Below, one piece after another: positions 44,896 to 53,601 of a stretch of 64,000 nucleotides of DNA. The translations under genes were made by a program, and so were the position numbers. Position 1 is the first letter of the stretch. Every line of letters begins with the position of its first letter. The DNA lies in NCBI RefSeq assembly GCF_003258605.2, contig NZ_CP031264.1, forward strand, positions 3,658,001 through 3,722,000, read 5' to 3'. The notes below the pieces were generated by a model, which made no database searches, was not told the origin of the DNA, and worked only from the letters and a program-made list of their open reading frames with translations. The DNA is from Peterkaempfera bronchialis. Its GTDB lineage: Bacteria; Actinomycetota; Actinomycetes; Streptomycetales; Streptomycetaceae.

Positions 44896-45135
44896 CTGAC
44901 CAGCCTGAAGAAGACCGCGAGCAGACAGGCCCGCGACGGCGCCTGGGTGGCCGAGCCGGCCGGTGACGTCCTCAAGGGCCGGCCGAACGGGATGCGGCTG
45001 ATCGTGCGCAAGGAACGCCCCCACCCCGGAGCCCGGTCGAGATTCACCGACGCCGACGGCATACGCCCGACCTGCTTCGCCACCGACACTGCGGACACCG
45101 CCACCGCGACCCTGGAACTGCGCCACCGCCAACGC
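44896..45135 (+). mobile_element. IS1380-family transposase fragment
   Basis: One frame reads LTSLKKTASRQARDGAWVAE, then PNGMRLIVRKERPHPGARSR, FTDADGIRPTCFATDTADT and TATLELRHRQRAR. This is the DGAWVAE / GMRLIVRKERPHPGA / LELRHRxRAR core of IS1380-type DDE transposases. The N-terminal and C-terminal thirds and the inverted repeats are absent. A relic only. Confidence 0.8.
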
Positions 45136-45360
45136 GCCCGCGGGCGAGAAGTGGCACGTGACGGGGTACGTCTTCGCCTCCCCGTTCGGTGAGCCGCTGG
45201 TGGCCAGCACCGACCACGACAGATGGAAGTGATGCGGCTCACGGTTGGTCGTTCACGGCAATGGCGGCCCGCTACCAGCACATCACGGGGGCATCCGTCG
45301 GCGGCATCATCTGGGAGGTGGCACGGGGGAGCCCGGAGGCCCCCGGCAAAGCCCCGTTGA
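45128..45360 (+). pseudogene. Decayed tyrosine site-specific recombinase (integrase)
   Basis: From 45128, ANAPAGEKWHVTGYVFASPFGEPL ends at a stop at 45232; this resembles the part of actinophage integrases before the second catalytic box. From 45240 a second frame reads HGWSFTAMAARYQHITGASVGGIIWEVA, which resembles the very C-terminus (MAARYQHxT...) of the same enzymes. The catalytic HxxR segment between them is deleted. It sits directly beside a tRNA-Ser half, the usual place for an integrase. Confidence 0.65.
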
Positions 45361-45385
45361 GACAGATGAGACTGCGAACGACCAA

Positions 45386-45489
45386 GGACCCGACCGCTGA
45401 GCGGTCGGGCCCTTCGTCTGCCCTGGTGGGCGGGTGCGAAGGATACGAGATTCGAACTCGTGAGGGGATGCCCCCAACACGCTTTCCAA
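45386..45489. repeat. Left direct repeat of the 17.6-kb island: terminator plus tRNA-Ser(GGA) 3' half (att-like)
   Basis: The minus strand of 45441-45489 reads as the 3' half of tRNA-Ser(GGA). It begins in the anticodon loop (TTGGAAAG), continues through a class II variable arm, and has a perfect T-arm ACGAG-TTCGAAT-CTCGT. The 5' half is missing. The segment including the hairpin at 45389 and GGTGGGCGGGTGCG is repeated at 62994-63099. The 48-bp tRNA part (45442-45489 versus 63052-63099) differs at only three positions. Confidence 0.85.
45389..45409 (-). terminator. Hairpin (tRNA-type terminator) in the left island repeat
   Basis: CCCGACCGC-TGA-GCGGTCGGG, a perfect 9-bp stem beyond the 3' end of the tRNA half on the minus strand. 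Confidence 0.75.
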
Positions 45490-45699
45490 TTCTCCCGAAC
45501 GGTGTCCGCCAGGGTTCACGCCTGTCCTGACCTGCGTTGGAGCGAACCGCTGGGCGGCGACTGGACCCGGCCGGATGGGGGCGGATGAGACCAAAATCGA
45601 GACCGGAGGAGCCGCCGTGTTGGGCCTGGGGGCCGCCCAGCGCCACTGAGGCAACCCCTGGCCGGCGACTTTGTAGGGAGGGAACGAGGCCGGGTGGCT

Positions 45700-47088
45700 T
45701 CAGCGGTCGGATGCCGCTTTGGAGGGCGGTGTGCTGCGCATCAACGTGTGCTTGGTGTCGATGAGTCGAGGCGCGATTTTAAGTTCGATCTCCTCGACGG
45801 GATGGACCCGTCCGTGGTTGTCCGCCTCCGCCCGCCAGACCCGGTACTCCGCGTCCGCGTAAGCCGGGTTGATACCGACTTCCCCCTTGGGGATCGTGCC
45901 GTTGAAGGGGATCACGATGTCCATGTGGTTCCAGTAGTTCCATGCCTGCAGGGCCTTGGATTCATCGAAGTAGTGGTAGAAGTCCGGGTAGCGGCGGAAC
46001 GTGCGGAGCTCGCGGTGGATGAGGTGGCCCAGCAGGGGGCCGAACTGTCGTGAGGCACTTTTGAAGTCCCAGCGCGTGCGGTGCCAGTCGTCCGGTGTCT
46101 GTCCGGGGGTGAAGAGATGAGCCGCAGTGAGGTAGCTGATGCGTTCGATGAGGAAGGTACGGGCGTGCCGCCCGTCGAGCGTCGGGTCGAGGCCGGCGAG
46201 CAGGCCTTCGAGATCGTCCAGACGGGGTCGGAACCGGGAGAGGTCGAAGCGGCCGGGTGTTCCGGGGAACGCGCTGAACAAGAGCTCCTTGTACAGCCAG
46301 TTGTTGAGCTCTCCCTGCTCTGCGAGTCGGCATGTCTCCGGGGACCTCGAGTGCAGCATCAGGTACTCGGCCAGTGCTTCGAAGTAGATGTATCCGAGAA
46401 TGGGGAGATTCTGGATGGCTGCGTCGAGGATGCGGGAGAACTCGTCCTCGCTGGAACGCCCACGATGAGCGATGGAGGCGGCCAGCGACAGGAACACGGC
46501 CGAGTTCTTGGTCCGCCCGACGACCGTCTCATGCAACTGGTGCCGTTCCTCCCTGCTTAGCAGCGACTTCAGACCGTGGTAGTTGTGGAGGTGGATCGAT
46601 CCGAGCCGGAGGTAGTCCAGACCCGCCAGCTCACGGTAGGCGTGGGGCGGCATGGTGACCTCCAGCACCAGGGGGGTGGGAACCCGGTCCGTCGCGCCGG
46701 AGCGGCTCAGCGTGGCAGGTACCTCTTTGGTGAGGATGTACGAGGCCAGGTTGTGCATGCGGAGTCCGCCCGCCTCGGGGATCAGGGGCGCGCAGTAGAT
46801 GCTGCCCACGAGGCAGCCGCCGGAGGGCCGGAGGGCACCGTCGTGCGTGATGTGCTCGAAGGCGTGGGTGACGTGCAGGAGGTGGATCTTCTCCGCCGTG
46901 CGCAGCATGTCGAAAAGGACGTTCGTCTTGAGCAACTGCCCGTTGGGTGCTTCGTCGCTGAGACGTGAGCACCATGCGGCCCGTTGTTCCGACAGTGAGC
47001 GGTCGGTGTCGGGTGCGTAGGCGGAAGTGGGCACAGCGTAGAGCTGGTGGGCGTCGGCCCACATGCGGTGGAGATCCATCGTGGTCAC
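45700..47088 (-). CDS. 462-aa protein of unknown function, last gene of the PIWI-RE operon
   Basis: GTG 47088 overlaps the PIWI-RE stop by 4 nt (GTGA), so the two are translationally coupled. No domain is certain. Residues about 60-105 read AEKIHLLHVTHAFEHITHDG then ALRPSGGCLVGSIYCAPLI. The H-x-T...I..DG.L spacing is reminiscent of the N-terminal NAD-binding part of DarT/Tpt1-like ADP-ribosyltransferases, but the later Tyr and Glu elements are not clear. The middle contains many aromatic and His residues (RLGSIHLHNYHGLKSLLS, YIYFEALAEYLMLHS). The C-terminus is mixed alpha/beta. I regard it as an accessory component of the system, function unknown. Confidence 0.7.
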   Translation of the reverse strand: MTTMDLHRMWADAHQLYAVPTSAYAPDTDRSLSEQRAAWCSRLSDEAPNGQLLKTNVLFDMLRTAEKIHLLHVTHAFEHITHDGALRPSGGCLVGSIYCAPLIPEAGGLRMHNLASYILTKEVPATLSRSGATDRVPTPLVLEVTMPPHAYRELAGLDYLRLGSIHLHNYHGLKSLLSREERHQLHETVVGRTKNSAVFLSLAASIAHRGRSSEDEFSRILDAAIQNLPILGYIYFEALAEYLMLHSRSPETCRLAEQGELNNWLYKELLFSAFPGTPGRFDLSRFRPRLDDLEGLLAGLDPTLDGRHARTFLIERISYLTAAHLFTPGQTPDDWHRTRWDFKSASRQFGPLLGHLIHRELRTFRRYPDFYHYFDESKALQAWNYWNHMDIVIPFNGTIPKGEVGINPAYADAEYRVWRAEADNHGRVHPVEEIELKIAPRLIDTKHTLMRSTPPSKAASDR

Positions 47089-50027
47089 CCCTCATTTGTG
47101 GTGGACTCGAAGAGATCGAATACGAGTTGCACCGACGCGTTGTCCTCCGTCGCCGATTCGCCGTCGGCTCGGTGCACGGGGAGGACGTATTCCTGTGCCT
47201 TGCGCGCCAGGTGGAGGGGCAACGGCAGGGCCAGCATGTCGCGGTAGTCCGGTGTCATGCGCAGTTGGTGTGCCAGCACCGCCCAGGCTTCCGGGTCGTC
47301 TCCAGGCTGGCAGCCGACCACAGCGACCTCCAGCAGAGCGGGGTTCCAGGCGGGCTTGTCGGTGTCAATGGTCATTCCGGTCTTGCCGTCCCTTGTGTAG
47401 GGCCGGAAGGACCAACGGGATGCCATCACCGAAGACTTCGTCGCCGACGACGATTTGGGGGAGGTGCTGGAGAACACGCGGTTGTCCTCCTGCGCCGCAG
47501 GACTTCTCCAGAAGCCCTTCGCGATTCCGATCCGTTCGGCCGCCGCCTCGTCCCCGCCCGTCTCGGACGGCCCGTCGTAGGCCCACCACTGGGGAGTCTC
47601 GTCGCCCGAGCGGTCCCGCAGCCGGACGAGACGCAGATTCGGGCCCTGGACAGCCAGGCGTTGCACGGGCCCGCCGTGGATCTGCACACGGTCCTTCTGG
47701 ACGACGGCGTTCTGAAGCCAGGGCCAGAACCTGCGGGAGTTCTGCGCGTGCACCAGAAGCAGGGTCGGGGTGTCCCTCAGGCTGAAGAGGAGCTCCTGGA
47801 CGGCGCCGGCGACATGGGTGCGCTGAGCTTCGAGGCGTCCCGTAGCGGGTTGATCCTCCGGTGCAGCGGTGTCCTGGCCGTCGTCCTCCTCGGCGTCGTC
47901 GAACAGGTCGTCCGGCCGGTCCTCGTCCGTCGGGTCGCAGTTATCGGGTGCGTCGTCGTCTGACACTGGAAGCGTGGCCTGTTTGGAGAGCCGCAGGAGG
48001 AACTCCGCGTACGGGAGCCAGCTGCCGTTGATATGGTCCCAGCCCATCAACGCCTGGCCACCGCGCGCATCGGGCCGGATGCGGACAGCCACGGGCACGA
48101 GGCCGGACTCCCGGGTGGGGCCGTCCGCACGCCGTTTGACGAGCCAGAATGCCACGTACTGGATGCCGGCGGGAATCGCGTCACCGAGACTGTGCTGTGG
48201 AATGAGCCGATGGCCCAACTGGCGGAGGCCATCCTGCCAGCACGATTTGAGCTTCTCGAACCGAGCCTTGATGGCCTTCTCCCGATGGTCCGGGCGGCGC
48301 TGGGTGACGACGAACTGGGTGAGCCGACGGACGTCGCTGAACCCCAGGCGCAATGCGAATTTCGGGTCGGCGTCACGCGGGCCGTAGATCCGCCGATCCA
48401 GGATCTCCACGAGCGCCAGCGTGGGGAGCGCCGGGGTGCTGACCGGGTCCACCCGTCGGGCCACGTCCTCTCGACGCCGTCCGATCGCCGTGTGGAGCGC
48501 CGCTGTCTTCCGCTTCGTCTCCTGGGGGATGTCCAGCGAGGCCGCCAGTTCTCCGACGCGCTCCAGCCGGAGCTCAACAGTGAGTTCGGGAGTCTTCCAG
48601 ACCAGTGTCTCCTGTCCTGGTTCACCCTCCGGGTCCGTTTCCTCGACGCCCAGGACGGCGGCCAGCGCCTTCACTCCGGCGTCCCGGTGGATCGTCGTGT
48701 TCCACAGGAACTCCAGCTGGAGCGGCAGCCCGTCGGTCAACTCGGCGAGGTTCCGGCGGAGTTCCACGTCCGCGCGTTGCTGTCGGTCCAAGGGTTCCGG
48801 ATGCACTCCGGCGTCGGGCTTCGGCGGACGGTACGGGTGTGGATTGACGGGATACCGATCGGCGCGGACCAGGTCGGGGATCCTTGGCAGGCAAGCCGGC
48901 AAGGCGGCCTCGAACCATTCGGTCAGTGGCACCCGGTCGCCGGGCATCAACCCGGGCAGGACACCGTGCGAACCCATGTGGGTGCTGTGGACGACGGCCG
49001 CAGTCACGCCCTTCGTCTGCTGGAGCCATTCCGTCGGTCGGCGAGTCAGCTCCGAGGGTTCCGGCAGTGTCTGGTGGAACGGGATCCGGGAGAGGATCCC
49101 GTCACTGCCGCCAGCTTCCCAGCGAGGCTTGCCCAGCCTCCGGTCGTAGCGGGCCCGGGCCACCGAGAAGCGCTCGGAGACCCAGGAGTCCGGGGAATCG
49201 GCGATCCAGGGGGCGTCGGCCAGCAGGTACACGGATGTGGCGCGGGCAGGGGGGAGGTAGAGGCCACTCGTCCCAGTGCGGGTGGCCCACCTGCGGACAC
49301 CGCTCCTGACGTGGATCCGGATGGCTCCATCGAAAGGCACGCTCTGGAGTGTGACGGCGATCAGTGCGGAGTACCACCAGCGGACGCCTTCCTTGTCGAC
49401 GTGTTCCTCCGGCGGCCACGAGATCATCTCCGCGCCCCGATCGGAGGGCCTCCGAGCCACCCCGCGGAACCTGAGCGAACCGCCTTCGTGCACGAAAGGG
49501 TTCAGCGCCAGGGCCCGGGCGATCAACGCGTCGGGAAGCAGCTGGTAGAGCCGTTCTTCCGGTTGTGCGGTGCCGCCGGGCTGGGTGAGCGTCTGTGACA
49601 GCATCGCCACGTTCCGGCGCTCCCAGGTCAGTTGTCCAAGGTCGAGCTCCTCGTTGAGCAGGCGGCGGACCAGCTTTCCGTGGCGGGGCTCGGGCCGGAG
49701 GTCCCTCACCCATGCCCGGAAGAGAGTGCCGAATACGTCGGCGGGGACCGGGTGGTGGGTGTAGAGCCACGGCTCGTCGCGGGTCACGTCGATCCACTTC
49801 GCCACCGAGACCACTTCGGGAGCCAGGGCCTGGATCAGATTGTTGAAGCGGCCGATGGGTACGGAACGATGGCGCTCCGGCCTTCTGAGCCCCTGGCGGT
49901 ACAGGTCGAGAAGGGCCTCGCGGATGTTTTCCGGCAGACTGAGCGTGTAGTAGGGGACATCCCACTGCGCTCCCTCGGACGGGGTGTAGGCGGCTGCCCG
50001 GACCAGGTTGTAGGGCTCAATGGCCAT
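47085..50027 (-). CDS. PIWI-RE (pPIWI_RE) module protein, RNase H-fold guide-dependent effector candidate
   Basis: 980 aa from ATG 50027, with GAGGAG 6-7 nt upstream. I assign an N-terminal X domain (about 1-380), a MID-like region (about 390-550), and an RNase H-like PIWI domain (about 560-980). The C-terminal signature is strong: NPALLEVAVV (Glu 900), WAVLAHQLRMTPDYRD (Arg 923), LPLPLHLARKAQEYVLP (Glu 946). Conserved R and E give the family its name. The first strand of the fold, LLLVHAQNSRRFWPWLQN (757-774), matches the family's nearly invariant QN.R..WPWL block but shows His where an active RNase H would carry Asp. An acidic insert (about 695-725) interrupts the domain. It overlaps the helicase gene by 11 nt and the 462-aa gene by 4 nt. 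Confidence 0.88.
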   Translation of the reverse strand: MAIEPYNLVRAAAYTPSEGAQWDVPYYTLSLPENIREALLDLYRQGLRRPERHRSVPIGRFNNLIQALAPEVVSVAKWIDVTRDEPWLYTHHPVPADVFGTLFRAWVRDLRPEPRHGKLVRRLLNEELDLGQLTWERRNVAMLSQTLTQPGGTAQPEERLYQLLPDALIARALALNPFVHEGGSLRFRGVARRPSDRGAEMISWPPEEHVDKEGVRWWYSALIAVTLQSVPFDGAIRIHVRSGVRRWATRTGTSGLYLPPARATSVYLLADAPWIADSPDSWVSERFSVARARYDRRLGKPRWEAGGSDGILSRIPFHQTLPEPSELTRRPTEWLQQTKGVTAAVVHSTHMGSHGVLPGLMPGDRVPLTEWFEAALPACLPRIPDLVRADRYPVNPHPYRPPKPDAGVHPEPLDRQQRADVELRRNLAELTDGLPLQLEFLWNTTIHRDAGVKALAAVLGVEETDPEGEPGQETLVWKTPELTVELRLERVGELAASLDIPQETKRKTAALHTAIGRRREDVARRVDPVSTPALPTLALVEILDRRIYGPRDADPKFALRLGFSDVRRLTQFVVTQRRPDHREKAIKARFEKLKSCWQDGLRQLGHRLIPQHSLGDAIPAGIQYVAFWLVKRRADGPTRESGLVPVAVRIRPDARGGQALMGWDHINGSWLPYAEFLLRLSKQATLPVSDDDAPDNCDPTDEDRPDDLFDDAEEDDGQDTAAPEDQPATGRLEAQRTHVAGAVQELLFSLRDTPTLLLVHAQNSRRFWPWLQNAVVQKDRVQIHGGPVQRLAVQGPNLRLVRLRDRSGDETPQWWAYDGPSETGGDEAAAERIGIAKGFWRSPAAQEDNRVFSSTSPKSSSATKSSVMASRWSFRPYTRDGKTGMTIDTDKPAWNPALLEVAVVGCQPGDDPEAWAVLAHQLRMTPDYRDMLALPLPLHLARKAQEYVLPVHRADGESATEDNASVQLVFDLFESTTNEG

Positions 50028-53000
50028 GTCGTTCTCCTCGTCGGGTCGTGCGGGAGCGGGTGTCCGACCGGTACTCGGGCGTCTCCTTGAGCGCGAGGTA
50101 CAACGGCTCGTAGAGGGCGCGGACGAGTTGGCGGTCTTGGAGCGGCTTGCCCGGGTCGTCCGTCAGGTACGGCTTCAGGACGTGCAGCATGCTGGCCAGC
50201 AGGCCTGTGCGGAAGGTGTCGGGACCGCGTCCGGTGGCCTCGCGCTCCGCGAACTTGGAATCGACGAACACGACGCGCGCTGGTACCCCGCCGCGTACCA
50301 GCCGGCCGATGACCTGCCACATGACGACGGCCCTGTCCCAGGTGAAGGCCTCCTTCTCCTCATCCGACAGCGCCGGCCAGGCCATCGGGCGGGTGAGGAG
50401 CCGGCGCCAGTGCCCGCGGGCCTGGCTGCGGAACGCGCGTCCGGCGGCGTCCAGGCTTGCCGAGGAGGTGACCAGTTCGTCGAAGGAGCCGTCCTTCAGG
50501 AGATACCGGGTGACCCAGCTGTTGATGCCCTGCACGGCCAGATTGATGTCGTGGGGTCTCGGATGGGGGCGGGCGAGGAAGAAGACCGAGCCGATGGCGG
50601 CCTGCCCGAGATCATTGAGGATGTTGTGGCCCCGCTCCAGGGAGAGGAGCGGGGCGATAAGGATCTTGGCTCCTGTGGTGGCGAATCTCGCGACGTCACC
50701 GCGGCGCAGCATCAGGGGCTCGTCGTCCGTGTGGGGGAAGTCCGAGGCGTCCGGGGCGGTGCCGCCGAAGGAGACCTCGGCCTCGACGTCGTCGGCGACC
50801 AGACGGCAGACCTTGCCCTGCCACTGGGGGATCCCGTGCAGGAGCTTCGCCCCGATCCGCGCCTCCTCGTATGAGCCGACGAGGAGGAGAAGGCGCTTCC
50901 GGTGGCTGCTGGTGATCAGGTCCAGCTCCTGGTCGAGGTCGCTCCTCGCCCGGCCGTCGCGGGGGCGGGCAAGCAGGTCGAGCATCAGTTCCAGGACTTT
51001 CGGTCGCCGCTCCGGACGGGTTCCTGACAAGTGCAGGGGCTTGCCGTCCGGACCCTTCAGGAAGAGCTTGCGGAACGTCGTCTGCTGGATCGCCCGGCGT
51101 TCCCTGGGCGGCGCTTTGAGGATCGCGCCGACCGGAGCCAGCACGTGGGCGCCTGCGGCAGTGCCGGCCCAGCTCGTGCCCGACATCAGCAGGACGTGCG
51201 GTGGGGCCGTGTCCCCCGGACCGGTCATCTCGTGGAGTCCGAGAAGCAGAGAGCGGCCGACGCCCGCGCACCGGAAGAACCGCAGGACGGGGCTGCTGGT
51301 ACCGGGAACGGCACCGGGTTCCTCCTCGCTCAGGAACTGGAATCCCAGGATGTTTCCCATCGGCGATTCGGGTACCAGCGGGCTGAAGTCCGCCGGTGGC
51401 CGTCGCGACAGCTGGTTGTCGGTCGCCTCCAGGTTGAGACGGGCTTCGACCAGCGGCCACAGGTCCGTGAGGACGTCGAGACGGTGCTGGAGCACCGCGA
51501 GCAGGAGCATGAACTCCAGCCGGTGGGTGCGAGTCGGGAGGTCGATGCGTCCGTCGAGAGGATCCCAGAGCAGGCCGGACAGGGTCGTCTGGGCACGGCG
51601 ATGGGTCTCCTCGTCGTCCAGCGTGTGGAGGAGGTCCTGGGTGAGTCGTACCAGCTCCGCATGGTCCGGATCAGTGGGGCGGTGGTCACCCAGAGGGTCG
51701 TCGCGGAACTCGTCGAGGAGGGCCGTCACCGCATCCCGTCGGGCTTCCCGCTTGTCCTTGGGGCCGCTGTCCGTGGGCTCCTGAACGTCGGACTCCTCCG
51801 GGTCGTCCTCGGTGTCGGTGTCGGTGTCGGTGTCCGGATCGAGATCGGGTTCCTCGTCCTGGTCGTCCTCCGGCTCGTGTTCACCGCGGAACCAGTCGTC
51901 CACGAGCTTCTGCTGGATCGTCCAGGTGCTGAAGTAGTCGGCTTGCACCCACGAGCTCAGCTTCTCGTGGCGCATGAGCATGGAGTAGATCCGGTTGGTC
52001 GCCGCGATCACCAGGGTGAGGGCTGAGGACCAGCGCACGACATCGGAGTCCGAGAGCTGGAGCCGGCCCCGGCGAGCCAGTTCGTTCGCGGTGTGGCTCT
52101 GCAGACTGTCGAGCCAGGAGTCGGGCGAGCGTCCCACCAGGGTGGCCGAGGGAACGAACATGCTGTCGAGCTGCATCTGCACCCGGTCGGCCTCGTCGAT
52201 GACGATCAGATCGCTGCGCTGGACGGCGACCTCCAGGAAACGTGCTCGCTCCCGGTTTTGGTGGCTGGGCACGAGCCCGTAGAGAAGGCTTGCCGGGTTG
52301 GCCACCCAGATGTCCGCGTCGACCAGTTCGCCAGCGCCGCGTTGTCGTGGACAGCCACCCCAGAGTGGGCAGCCGTGTGCACGGGCGTCGGCCGGGTCGT
52401 CCGTGGTCGCGGCCGTGTCCCCTGAGGCGGATTCGAAGCCATGGGCGGACGAGGGGTCCGTGGAGGGCCGCTCGATGGGATACAGGCTGGTGCAGGGGGC
52501 TTCGGAGATCTGCGGCGGTCCCGTCGCCTCCAGGCCTCGTAGAGCGTCGAGCGGGCAGGCCGTGCTCAGATAGGTGAAGTGCTCGGCCTTGTGGGTGAGT
52601 AGGCTGCCGGTGCCCCGGGATGAGAGCCGACGGTGCATGCGCTGAGCGTTTCTGGCCCGGGTGGAGGTGCCGAGCACGGGGGCGGCCTTGATGACGTGCA
52701 GCTGGCGCAGCATCTCGAGGAGGCTCAGTTGTTCCGCGACATCGCCGACGACGACGGCGACCTTCCTTCCTTCGCGGGCGAGGTGGACGCTCAGTACGTC
52801 ACGCAGAGTGCTCTTGCCCGCGCCTACCATGCCGACGAGGTGCAGCAGCCCGTCGACGGAAAGGCTTCGGCCCTCGACGAACTCCTGACCGACGGGGTCG
52901 AGGACGTCGAACTCAAGCCGGTCCACCCGGTAGTGCCAGGTCTTGTGTTTCTCCTTGATCTTGAGCTTGAGGTCCATCCATTCGGCCGTTGCGAGCAATT

Positions 53001-53601
53001 CGTCACGGCTGACCTCGACGGGATCCTTCCTAGGTACCGGAGTGTGTAGGGCATGCGGACGTGCCTCCAGCACGGGCAGGTAGTCGGGCAGGGAGACGGA
53101 GGTCTGGAGCTTTCCCTGGACGAAGCGGTAGGCCTGACCGGGCTCGGCGAGGGGAAGCCTGTCCCGGAGGTAGAACAGCGGCTCACTGGTCAGCGCCTCC
53201 TCGTACACGTTCCAGCGGCCCGGCGCCACGGGGTTGGCCACCCGCTGCGGAGGTAGTGAGGGGTCGGGGACGGCGTAGCCGCGGACCTCCTCGGGAAAGG
53301 AGCGGTACTGCTCGAGAGCCCGCTCCCAAGTGCGGGGCCGCCTGAGCCGCCACATTTGGTGGCGGGCGATCCGGAACGCCCGGCGGCGCTCCAGAGTGTC
53401 CTGACGGACGAGGCCGAACCGGTAGCCGCCGAGCAGGGTCCACGCGGACAGGGCGGGTTCCCCGGGGCAGAGGCGTTCCAACAGGTACAGGGCGAGCTCA
53501 ACCACGCACAGACGGGTCGCGTGCCGCCGACCGGTCCCGGTCGGCCAGGCCATGTGGATCTGCGGCCTGAGTTTTGCGTACCACGAGGTTCGGTCGCGCA
53601 T
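50017..53601 (-). CDS. DinG/XPD-like Fe-S helicase of the PIWI-RE cassette (pPIWI_RE_Z-type N-terminus)
   Basis: 1194 aa from ATG 53601, whose A overlaps the TGA of the nuclease gene (TGATG). An N-terminal region of about 230 residues, specific to PIWI-RE islands, precedes a superfamily 2 helicase core. Walker A is GMVGAGKST (about 256). Four Cys in the DinG/XPD Fe-S position are ACPLD, EAPCTS and GCPLWGGCP (about 348-419). Motif II is LIVIDEADR (about 463), and motif VI is QVIGRLVRGG (about 1095). An acidic repeat (DPDTDTDTDTEDD, about 584) is inserted between the halves. DinG-type helicases unwind DNA-RNA hybrids and R-loops 5'-3', which fits nucleic-acid-guided interference. Confidence 0.88.
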   Translation of the reverse strand: MRDRTSWYAKLRPQIHMAWPTGTGRRHATRLCVVELALYLLERLCPGEPALSAWTLLGGYRFGLVRQDTLERRRAFRIARHQMWRLRRPRTWERALEQYRSFPEEVRGYAVPDPSLPPQRVANPVAPGRWNVYEEALTSEPLFYLRDRLPLAEPGQAYRFVQGKLQTSVSLPDYLPVLEARPHALHTPVPRKDPVEVSRDELLATAEWMDLKLKIKEKHKTWHYRVDRLEFDVLDPVGQEFVEGRSLSVDGLLHLVGMVGAGKSTLRDVLSVHLAREGRKVAVVVGDVAEQLSLLEMLRQLHVIKAAPVLGTSTRARNAQRMHRRLSSRGTGSLLTHKAEHFTYLSTACPLDALRGLEATGPPQISEAPCTSLYPIERPSTDPSSAHGFESASGDTAATTDDPADARAHGCPLWGGCPRQRGAGELVDADIWVANPASLLYGLVPSHQNRERARFLEVAVQRSDLIVIDEADRVQMQLDSMFVPSATLVGRSPDSWLDSLQSHTANELARRGRLQLSDSDVVRWSSALTLVIAATNRIYSMLMRHEKLSSWVQADYFSTWTIQQKLVDDWFRGEHEPEDDQDEEPDLDPDTDTDTDTEDDPEESDVQEPTDSGPKDKREARRDAVTALLDEFRDDPLGDHRPTDPDHAELVRLTQDLLHTLDDEETHRRAQTTLSGLLWDPLDGRIDLPTRTHRLEFMLLLAVLQHRLDVLTDLWPLVEARLNLEATDNQLSRRPPADFSPLVPESPMGNILGFQFLSEEEPGAVPGTSSPVLRFFRCAGVGRSLLLGLHEMTGPGDTAPPHVLLMSGTSWAGTAAGAHVLAPVGAILKAPPRERRAIQQTTFRKLFLKGPDGKPLHLSGTRPERRPKVLELMLDLLARPRDGRARSDLDQELDLITSSHRKRLLLLVGSYEEARIGAKLLHGIPQWQGKVCRLVADDVEAEVSFGGTAPDASDFPHTDDEPLMLRRGDVARFATTGAKILIAPLLSLERGHNILNDLGQAAIGSVFFLARPHPRPHDINLAVQGINSWVTRYLLKDGSFDELVTSSASLDAAGRAFRSQARGHWRRLLTRPMAWPALSDEEKEAFTWDRAVVMWQVIGRLVRGGVPARVVFVDSKFAEREATGRGPDTFRTGLLASMLHVLKPYLTDDPGKPLQDRQLVRALYEPLYLALKETPEYRSDTRSRTTRRGERHGH

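Noticed and set aside
45441-45489. Complete tRNA-Ser(GGA) gene
   Set aside because: Only the part from the anticodon loop to the 3' side is present. The sequence beyond (TTCTCCCGAACGGTG) cannot form the 5' anticodon strand, D-arm or acceptor.
45272-45654. Two minus-strand ORFs over the left repeat
   Set aside because: They translate the tRNA half (for example ESRI-type text from the T-arm) and are not plausible proteins.
47085-50027. Canonical long prokaryotic Argonaute
   Set aside because: The protein lacks a recognisable PAZ region and the DEDX tetrad. The C-terminal NP..LE, HQLR and PLPLHLA motifs fit PIWI-RE instead.
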